Origin: CAZFIM01 sp964519615
GTDB lineage: Bacteria > Chloroflexota > Dehalococcoidia > GIF9 > UBA5629
Length of the DNA: 46,167 nucleotides
Reading direction: 5' to 3'
Assembly: GCA_964519615.1 (NCBI GenBank)
Contig: CAZFIM010000015.1
Location: forward strand, 1-46,167
This document shows positions 40,055 through 46,167 of this stretch, piece after piece. The notes under the pieces were generated by a model. That model was not told the origin of the DNA and searched no databases. It worked only from the letters and a program-made list of their open reading frames with translations. The position numbers and the translations under genes are program-made. Positions within the stretch are counted from its first letter, which is position 1. The number at the start of each line of letters is the position of its first letter.

Positions 40055-43000
40055 TGATGCTGAAGTGTCCGTGCGCGCCGCTGTTCTGGGTAGCTCGGTC
40101 TCCGCTATTCAGGCGGCATTTACGCTGGCAGAGATAGGACTCGAAGTCAGCGTTATCACGGATTCACCTGCCCTGGGTTGGGACAGCATTATCACAAACT
40201 CCGGGCAAGCATCCTCAGATGATAAGCGGTTTGTCTGGCCCCTGCTGATGCGTGCCGCAACTCATCCCGCTATTACCTTTCACACCGGTACCGAGCTTTC
40301 TTCTATTGAAGGCTGCACCGGAAAATTCACGCTGCACCTGACGAGATATCCGCGCTATATCGACGAGAATAGCTGTACAGGCTGCGGGCGATGCCAGGCA
40401 GCATGCTCATCACGAATTACGTCGATTATTAACGGCCAAAAGACCACTCACAGCGCCATTCATGCGCCGGATATGGGGAATAAATCAATCCCTTCTGCTT
40501 ATCTGATAGAAAAAAAGGAGCTTCCACCGTGCAGAGCTGCCTGTCCGCTCGGTATAAATGTTCAGGGATTCGTTTCACTGCTTGCTAATGGTAAAACAGA
40601 CCAGGCGCTGGCATTGATCAATGAGTCGGCACCTCTGGCAGGCATCCTTGGCAGAGTGTGCCGGCACCTGTGCGAGGATAAATGCAACCGCGCCCAATTG
40701 GACAGCGCTGTTTCCATACGTTCTCTGCACCGGTTTGCCGCAGACGAAGCAAAAGGTGGAATACGCTATACTCTGAAAGAGCCGGTCAAGGCGCATATCG
40801 AGCGGATTGCCGTTGTCGGCAGCGGTCCTGCCGGCCTTGCCTGCGCATGGGAGCTTAAACGCAGGGGATATTCTCCTATCGTCTTTGAATCGCACAGCGT
40901 TATAGGCGGAATGCTCGCCACCGGAATTCCCAGGTTCCGACTTCCTAAAGAGATACGGGAACGAGAGATAGCCGCTATTAAAGATCTCGGCGTTGATATA
41001 CGGACGGGGATCACAGTGGGACGCGACGTAAACTATCATTATCTTAAGGAACGGGGTTTCAAGGCATTTTTCCTGGCCATAGGCACGCAGCGCAATAACT
41101 GGCTAAATATCCCGGGTGAATACCTTAACGGTGTAGTCGACTGTATGTCCCTGCTGCTTACGCTCAACCTTATGGTTGACAGTTTTGTGGGACAGCACAT
41201 CGTCATCATCGGAGACGGTAATACGGCTATCGATTCAGCAAGAACCGCCATCAGGCGCAATAAAGGGCAGGTCACAATATTGAGCTGGACGATTCCTCAG
41301 GAAATCACTGCTGCGCATGAGGAGATAGAAGAAGCGCTGCAGGAAGGCGTTACTATAGAGCACTGTGTAGTACCGGTTGAGATACTGGGGGATGGCGGCA
41401 AGGTGACAGGAATACGCTGCCGGCGCACACAATTGACAGACGAGCTTATGGCCAACGGGAGACACAGACCACAGGCCATACCCGGCACTGATTTCATTCT
41501 CAATGCGGATCATGTAGTTATGGCCATCGGGCAATCACCCAACGCCGATGAACTACGCATGGAAGGACTGGACATAGATCCGAAATCAGGAGTGATACAG
41601 GTTGATCCGCTCACCTTGCAGACCAGTCTGCCCGGGGTTTTTGCCGGTGGTGACTGCGTTACCGGGCCCAATAACGTGGTAGAAGCCATGGCAGACGGGC
41701 TGAGAGCGGCTGAATCTATAGACAGATACCTGCAAGGCTGCGATCTTAAAGAAGGCCGCTCGCTTGAGCCCCAAAAAACAGCAGAGATAGATGTCAATAC
41801 TAGCGAAGCTGCACCATATAAACGTACAGCGATGCCCGTTATCAGCCCCCAAAAACGGATGAACAGCTTTGAAGAAACGACCAGAGGATTTTCCCAGAAG
41901 CTTGCGCAGCGCGAGGCACAGCGCTGTCTAAACTGCGCTTTATGCAGTCAATGTATGGAATGTACCAGAATATGTGAATTAAACGCTGTCAATCATGATG
42001 ACTGCATACAGCATCTGGAACTACCTGTTAATGCGGTTTTACAATTTACATCCGCTGTTAATAAAACTGTTTCCATTAATGAATTAAATAATATCAACGG
42101 CATTCAGATGGTACCTTATGATAACAAAGAGGATATTGTTGTCCGGCTAAACAAAGCTATGTCCATAGCACTCAAAACAGCTAACTCAATCGATAGATAT
42201 AAGCAGACAAAAGACTCCACAACAGTCTCCAGAGAAAAAAGTACCTCTATCAGGATAATATCCACCGGTATGGAACCGTCTTTAGACAGCCAGAGAACCG
42301 GCGTCTTTCTCTGCCGCTGCGGCGGCAGCATCACGGAAACGGTGGATTTCAGGGCGGTCGCACGCCGTTTGCTGGACTCGACCGATGTCGCCTGTATACA
42401 GGAGGTAGCTCAATCCTGTACCGAAGAGGGCGTCAGGCAGATTGCAGAACAGGTACGACAGCATCGTCTTGACCGCATCGTTCTGGCAGCCTGCCGCTGC
42501 TGCAATCTCGACCAAGCGTGCTATAGTTGTACGGATAGAAGAGGCAAGTGTCTGTATTATATTAACAAACATCTCATTGAGCCGGAGAATACCATTGTAG
42601 AGTTCGTCAATATCCGCGAGCAGTGTGCATGGGTACACAAAGACAACGTCAAAGAAGCGACGCGGAAAACGACGCAATTAATACTTTCAGGAATTACACG
42701 GGCAAAATTATCTCCCCCTGCAGTTCCCGCGGGTATTCCCGTTTTATCCAGTGTTCAGGTCTTAGGCAGCACTATTGCCAATATGACCGCTGCACGTGCT
42801 CTCAAAACCCGGGGATATCAGGTTGAGCTTATTGAAAGCAGACCTGATACCACAGATAAAATGCATAACGAGCAGTATAATGCCCTGCTGGAGCAATTGA
42901 AACAGGAAAATATCGTCATAAAACAATGGCCTTATGCCCTGGAAATAAGCGGCTCCCCCGGATCATATCAGATCACCAGGAAACCGGGCGGTAAAGCAGA

Positions 43001-43562
43001 CCGGACAACGGCAGGGGCGATATTAATAGACGTACAGGCTGTAAACTCCGGGAACCCATCGCTGTGGGAGACTACAAGTTTTGATGGTGTAATAAAAAGA
43101 CTACTGGAACGGAGAATACATTTAGACCCTCATGAAAATGCGCGGCATGACCTCCTGCGCAGCCTCACTATCAGAGATACGACGGGGATATTCCTGACTA
43201 ACAACGGCTTTAGCGAGCCGTATAATGATGCTGCATTGAATGGGCTGGCTGCAGCAGCAAGGGTTGCAGCTTTTATCGATAAAGGCAGTGTTATCCCCCG
43301 TACCACCAGCGTTATCATCAACGAGCAGTTATGCCGAAGCTGTGGCAATTGCAGTGATATCTGTCCTTATATCGAGATGAGGGAGCGCGTAAACGGCACT
43401 ACCTTCGCATATATCGATAGCGCCCTTTGTCTCGGCTGCGGTGCCTGCGTTGCCAATTGTCCTACGGGAGCGATAACGCAGCCTTCACAGAGCAATAAAC
43501 AGATAGTTTCCACGCTGCGGGCATTACTGCAGCAGGGAAAGGCTACGGCAGAGGTGTATTGA
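40029..43562 (+). CDS. GltD/NfnB-like NAD(P)H:flavin module fused between HdrA-like domains
   Basis: A 1,177-residue fusion. Residues 1-110 are a HdrA-like Rossmann start with a degenerate glycine motif (VLGSSVSAIQAA), then one ferredoxin cluster motif CTGCGRCQAACS near 116. At about 167-560 there is a GltD/NfnB-like module: PPCRAACPLGINVQGF with the CRHLCEDKCNR cysteines, FAD site VVGSGPAGLACA near 262, NAD(P)H site IIGDGNTAIDSAR near 396, and FAGGDCVTGPNNVVEAMADG near 537. A cysteine ladder (CLNCALCSQCMECTRIC) is near 634. From about 755 comes a second HdrA-like half: GVFLCRCGGSI, NIREQCAWVH, and a degenerate Rossmann motif VLGSTIANMTAA near 911. Two C-terminal [4Fe-4S] motifs lie near 1102 and 1134. 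It should move electrons between NAD(P)H and Fe-S partners. Confidence 0.88.
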   Translation: MAVKKPAHNDAEVSVRAAVLGSSVSAIQAAFTLAEIGLEVSVITDSPALGWDSIITNSGQASSDDKRFVWPLLMRAATHPAITFHTGTELSSIEGCTGKFTLHLTRYPRYIDENSCTGCGRCQAACSSRITSIINGQKTTHSAIHAPDMGNKSIPSAYLIEKKELPPCRAACPLGINVQGFVSLLANGKTDQALALINESAPLAGILGRVCRHLCEDKCNRAQLDSAVSIRSLHRFAADEAKGGIRYTLKEPVKAHIERIAVVGSGPAGLACAWELKRRGYSPIVFESHSVIGGMLATGIPRFRLPKEIREREIAAIKDLGVDIRTGITVGRDVNYHYLKERGFKAFFLAIGTQRNNWLNIPGEYLNGVVDCMSLLLTLNLMVDSFVGQHIVIIGDGNTAIDSARTAIRRNKGQVTILSWTIPQEITAAHEEIEEALQEGVTIEHCVVPVEILGDGGKVTGIRCRRTQLTDELMANGRHRPQAIPGTDFILNADHVVMAIGQSPNADELRMEGLDIDPKSGVIQVDPLTLQTSLPGVFAGGDCVTGPNNVVEAMADGLRAAESIDRYLQGCDLKEGRSLEPQKTAEIDVNTSEAAPYKRTAMPVISPQKRMNSFEETTRGFSQKLAQREAQRCLNCALCSQCMECTRICELNAVNHDDCIQHLELPVNAVLQFTSAVNKTVSINELNNINGIQMVPYDNKEDIVVRLNKAMSIALKTANSIDRYKQTKDSTTVSREKSTSIRIISTGMEPSLDSQRTGVFLCRCGGSITETVDFRAVARRLLDSTDVACIQEVAQSCTEEGVRQIAEQVRQHRLDRIVLAACRCCNLDQACYSCTDRRGKCLYYINKHLIEPENTIVEFVNIREQCAWVHKDNVKEATRKTTQLILSGITRAKLSPPAVPAGIPVLSSVQVLGSTIANMTAARALKTRGYQVELIESRPDTTDKMHNEQYNALLEQLKQENIVIKQWPYALEISGSPGSYQITRKPGGKADRTTAGAILIDVQAVNSGNPSLWETTSFDGVIKRLLERRIHLDPHENARHDLLRSLTIRDTTGIFLTNNGFSEPYNDAALNGLAAAARVAAFIDKGSVIPRTTSVIINEQLCRSCGNCSDICPYIEMRERVNGTTFAYIDSALCLGCGACVANCPTGAITQPSQSNKQIVSTLRALLQQGKATAEVY

Positions 43563-43564
43563 TT

Positions 43565-44008
43565 ATGCAGCCCGTAATATTGGTGTTTGCCTGCAATTGG
43601 GACGGCTGGAGCTGTACGGAAACAGCGACAACTATGGGGCTGACCTATCCTGCCACCGTTAAGGTGGTACGTGTGAGCTGCCTATCGAGAATACATATGG
43701 GTCTAATATTAAATGCATTTAATTTCGGCGCGGATGGTGTACTGCTGCTGGGCTGCGAACCAGGCCGCTGTCACTATTACAGCGATAGGGATTACATTGT
43801 GAATGAATATGAAAAGGCCAGAGAAATAATGGGCATGCTCGGGATATGGAAAAACAGATTATCACTGGTACATCTGCCGGCATTTGATGGTCAGGGTTTT
43901 GTTGATGAAATCCAAAAACTATCTGAAGAAATTGAAGGTATTCCCGCTGCCCGGCGTTCCAAGCTGATAGGGTCTGAACGGACACAGCAGAGCACGGATG
44001 ACAGATAG
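43565..44008 (+). CDS. mvhD: MvhD/FlpD-family 2Fe-2S protein
   Basis: A protein of about 147 residues from the family linking hydrogenase or formate dehydrogenase to Hdr. FACNWDGWSCTETA near residue 8, VRVSCLSRIHMGLILNAFNFGADGVLLLGCEPGRCHYYSD near residue 36 match the family well. The usual CNWC pair is altered to CNWD with a cysteine five residues later. ATG 43565 has GAGGTG 8 nt upstream. It lies directly after the fusion gene, whose stop codon it nearly overlaps. In related systems MvhD passes electrons from an outside donor to HdrA. Confidence 0.9.
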   Translation: MQPVILVFACNWDGWSCTETATTMGLTYPATVKVVRVSCLSRIHMGLILNAFNFGADGVLLLGCEPGRCHYYSDRDYIVNEYEKAREIMGMLGIWKNRLSLVHLPAFDGQGFVDEIQKLSEEIEGIPAARRSKLIGSERTQQSTDDR

Positions 44009-44035
44009 CGGATTCATTTATCGGTATAACATAAA

Positions 44036-45187
44036 ATGAGCGATTTTCAAAATACTATTAAGAATACAAAAATTCGTCTTTGCCTTGACTGCGGTAAATG
44101 CACCGTAGTATGCCCTGTTGCCAAATACGACCAGAACTTTAATCCGCGCTTATTGGTGCAGAGTGCTTTGCGCAATGGCGGTATGCAGCCGGTCGATGAA
44201 AAGATCTGGTCATGTATCAGCTGCAACATGTGTATGGAGCGCTGTAACTATAATGTTCAGTTCACCGATTTTATCATGGCAATGAGAAATAAGGCACTTA
44301 TGCAGGGTGTCGAGGTGAAATACAGCCACGGCGGCACACCGCAGGCGATTATGCGCATGATGGGTCATCATGAAATCAAGCAGAACCGTATGGGATGGCT
44401 GCCGAAAGATATTCGTGTCCTTAAAAAAAGTGAGACCGCTTTCTTTGTGGGATGCGCCCCATACTTCGATATCCTCTTTAAAGATATAGGTGTCAAAACC
44501 ATCGACGGCGTAATCGGGGCACTGCAGTTGCTCAATAGAGCGGATGTTCCCTTTACTCTGCTCCCCAATGAGCGCTGTTGCGGGCGTGACCTCCTCCTGT
44601 TGGGTGACATCGATGGTTTTACGGCACTGGCCAGAGCCAATCTATTTGAATTTAACAAGCGCGGCATAAACAAGATAATCACCGCCTGTCCCGAGGGCTA
44701 CCATACATTTAAAGTGGACTATCCCAAATACATAAAAAACTGGACAAACATCGAAGTATTCCACATCAGCGAGGTCATCGCCCCCCTTGCGGAAAACGGC
44801 ACGATTGCCTTTGGATGTACCCGGCAGAGGATCACCTACCACGATCCCTGCACGCTGGGCAGATATTCCCGCATATTCGATGCTCCTCGCACTATGCTAC
44901 AGTCCATAGAGGGAATTGACCTGGTGGAGATGTCCGATAACAGAGAAAAAGCCCTTTGCTGCGGCGCCAGCCCCTGGGCATATTGCGGTGCAACCAATAA
45001 GCAGATACAGCAGGAGCGTCTTCGACAGGCAACCGAGACCGGCGCAAAATTACTGGTAACCGCATGTCCTAAATGCCAGATACACCTTAAATGCGCCCAA
45101 AAGAATACGGATAATAATGTTCATCAGATAGAAATCAGAGACATTTGTGATATCACATCGCAGTTGCTCTCTTCCGAGGAGGTTTAG
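44036..45187 (+). CDS. HdrC-HdrB fusion (HdrD/GlpC-like) with two CCG domains
   Basis: A 383-residue protein. An HdrC-like part has two [4Fe-4S] motifs, CLDCGKCTVVCP near residue 16 and CISCNMCMERCN near residue 60. Two CCG domains follow. The first (near 140-220) has ERCCGRDLL but ends ACPEGYHTF, so its last cysteine is missing. The second (near 275-350) is complete: HDPCTLGRYSR, ALCCGASP, and ACPKCQIH. HdrB carries noncubane [4Fe-4S] clusters in such domains and reduces disulfides. The natural disulfide is unknown. The gene follows mvhD by 27 bp. Confidence 0.9.
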   Translation: MSDFQNTIKNTKIRLCLDCGKCTVVCPVAKYDQNFNPRLLVQSALRNGGMQPVDEKIWSCISCNMCMERCNYNVQFTDFIMAMRNKALMQGVEVKYSHGGTPQAIMRMMGHHEIKQNRMGWLPKDIRVLKKSETAFFVGCAPYFDILFKDIGVKTIDGVIGALQLLNRADVPFTLLPNERCCGRDLLLLGDIDGFTALARANLFEFNKRGINKIITACPEGYHTFKVDYPKYIKNWTNIEVFHISEVIAPLAENGTIAFGCTRQRITYHDPCTLGRYSRIFDAPRTMLQSIEGIDLVEMSDNREKALCCGASPWAYCGATNKQIQQERLRQATETGAKLLVTACPKCQIHLKCAQKNTDNNVHQIEIRDICDITSQLLSSEEV

Positions 45188-45190
45188 CAG

Positions 45191-46167
45191 GTGACTCAAG
45201 AAGAGAAAAGAATAGGAGTATTTGTCTGCGACTGCGGACTTAATATAGCGGGCTCAGTCGATACTGAGGAAGTAAGGTGTTTTTCCGAAAAACTTCCTGA
45301 TGTGGTGGTAGCGGTGCGTAACAAATATACTTGTGCAGACCCCGGCCAGGAGGAAATCAAGAAAAATATCAGGGAATACAAGCTTAACCGTGTGGTGGTA
45401 GCGTCATGTTCACCCCGCATGCATGAGCTCACTTTCAGAACATGTGTTGCCGAAGCAGGGCTTAACCCCTACCTTCTGGAGATGGCCAACATCCGTGAAC
45501 ATTGCAGTTGGGCACATCTGCATAATAGAGAAGAGGCGACTAACAAGGCCAAGGATATTGTGAAAATGGCTGTGAGTAAAGTGAGGCTGCATCAACCTCA
45601 GCAGGAGACCAGTATAGCGGTAAAAGATGCTGCTCTCGTCATAGGCGGCGGTGTGGCCGGAATCCAAGCAGCCCTTGATCTGGCTGATGCCGGACATCAT
45701 GTCTACCTTGTCGAAAAGCAGCCGTCCATCGGCGGCATCATGGCACAGCTCGATAAGACCTTCCCCACGATGGATTGTTCCATCTGTGTACTGGGGCCGA
45801 AAATGATGGATATCGGACGGCACCCGCACATTACTCTCCTGGCTTATAGTGAGGTGGAAAGCATATCGGGCTATGTGGGTAATTTCAAGGCCCGTATCCG
45901 TAAAAAGGCCCGCTTTATCGATGAAAATGAGTGCAGCGCGTGCGGCAAATGTGCGGAAATATGTCCGGTGGTGGTACCGGATGAATTTCAGGCGGGATTT
46001 TCCTCACGCAAAGCAGCCTATATACCTTTTCCTCAGGCTGTTCCATCCTCTTATATTATCGATATGAAGAACTGTCTGGGAAACAATCCTGTTACCTGCG
46101 GTAAATGCATCGATGTCTGTGAGAAAGAGTGCATTGACCTCAATATGACAGATGAATACATAGAGGT
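45191..46167 (+). CDS. hdrA: HdrA-family flavoprotein, cut by the window end
   Basis: The first 325 codons of HdrA, the flavin-based electron bifurcating subunit of Hdr systems; the C terminus is outside the window. The start is GTG 45191, with GAGGAGG at 45176-45182. The N-terminal domain has GVFVCDCGLNIAGSVD and SCSPRMHELTF, NIREHCSWAH follows near residue 100, then an intact FAD motif VIGGGVAGIQAALDLADAG near 148, TFPTMDCSICVLGPKM near 190, and the ferredoxin motif CSACGKCAEICP near 243. Unlike the fusion gene it looks fully functional. It is the fourth Hdr-type gene of the operon. Confidence 0.95.
   Translation, partial: MTQEEKRIGVFVCDCGLNIAGSVDTEEVRCFSEKLPDVVVAVRNKYTCADPGQEEIKKNIREYKLNRVVVASCSPRMHELTFRTCVAEAGLNPYLLEMANIREHCSWAHLHNREEATNKAKDIVKMAVSKVRLHQPQQETSIAVKDAALVIGGGVAGIQAALDLADAGHHVYLVEKQPSIGGIMAQLDKTFPTMDCSICVLGPKMMDIGRHPHITLLAYSEVESISGYVGNFKARIRKKARFIDENECSACGKCAEICPVVVPDEFQAGFSSRKAAYIPFPQAVPSSYIIDMKNCLGNNPVTCGKCIDVCEKECIDLNMTDEYIE

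Overview
The window reads as chromosomal DNA of an anaerobic bacterium, most likely a member of the Chloroflexota class Dehalococcoidia. This placement is inferred from the gene content: an SRP RNA of the large Bacillus type beside rsmA-ispE, a 2-oxoacid:ferredoxin oxidoreductase joined to heterodisulfide-reductase (Hdr) genes, a geranylgeranyl-reductase-like flavoprotein, no respiratory oxygen chemistry, and frequent GTG/TTG starts. I could not run a search, so the taxon is a judgement. No tRNA, IS element, phage gene or CRISPR array is visible.

Layout. (1) 1-6127: housekeeping genes rsmI, a small zinc-ribbon gene, metG and a polyprenyl synthase on the plus strand, meeting ftsH-moaE on the minus strand. 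(2) 6128-9674: a three-gene TRAP transporter (dctP, dctQ, dctM) with a strong hairpin between the binding protein and the permeases. (3) 9700-15732: rsfS, the minus-strand operon thiL-tsaE-tsaB-ndk, a GGCT-like protein, a cyclophilin lipoprotein, a zinc-ribbon membrane protein and a metallophosphoesterase. (4) 15812-20149: SRP RNA, rsmA-ispE-VTT protein, a CCA-adding-type nucleotidyltransferase, and a YtxH protein. (5) 20281-24149: a minus-strand redox group (ArsR regulator, zinc ribbon, thioredoxin, flavin reductase-like protein, DUF5658-like membrane protein), then a LOG-family protein and an alpha/beta hydrolase. (6) 24366-33063: a signalling block with a sigma-70 factor, an atypical receiver, an HD-GYP protein, two unknown small genes, a PAS-GGDEF cyclase, an OmpR-type regulator, a receiver-only protein and a REC-PAS histidine kinase. 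(7) 33223-36736: HtpX-like protease, LemA, a double zf-TFIIB protein and a geranylgeranyl-reductase-family flavoprotein. (8) 37146-46167: the electron-transfer operon korD-A-B-C, a 1,177-residue GltD/HdrA-like fusion, MvhD, an HdrC-HdrB fusion, and an HdrA cut by the window end.

The most interesting material lies in two places. The last 9 kb encode an apparent soluble complex that could link ferredoxin reduced by 2-oxoacid oxidation, NAD(P)H and an Hdr-type site, built around an unusual fusion in which an apparently intact GltD/NfnB-like flavoprotein module sits between two degenerate HdrA-like halves. In the signalling block, two short intergenic regions carry the same four-box CTAAA array with identical 11-21-11 bp spacing, and a weaker version lies upstream of the GGDEF gene. 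This looks like an undescribed operator for a two-component regulon, perhaps controlled by the neighbouring OmpR-type regulator.

Several genes (metallophosphoesterase, thiL, perhaps rsmI) have a -10 box so close to the start codon that their mRNAs should be leaderless or nearly so, and rsfS appears to start at CTG.
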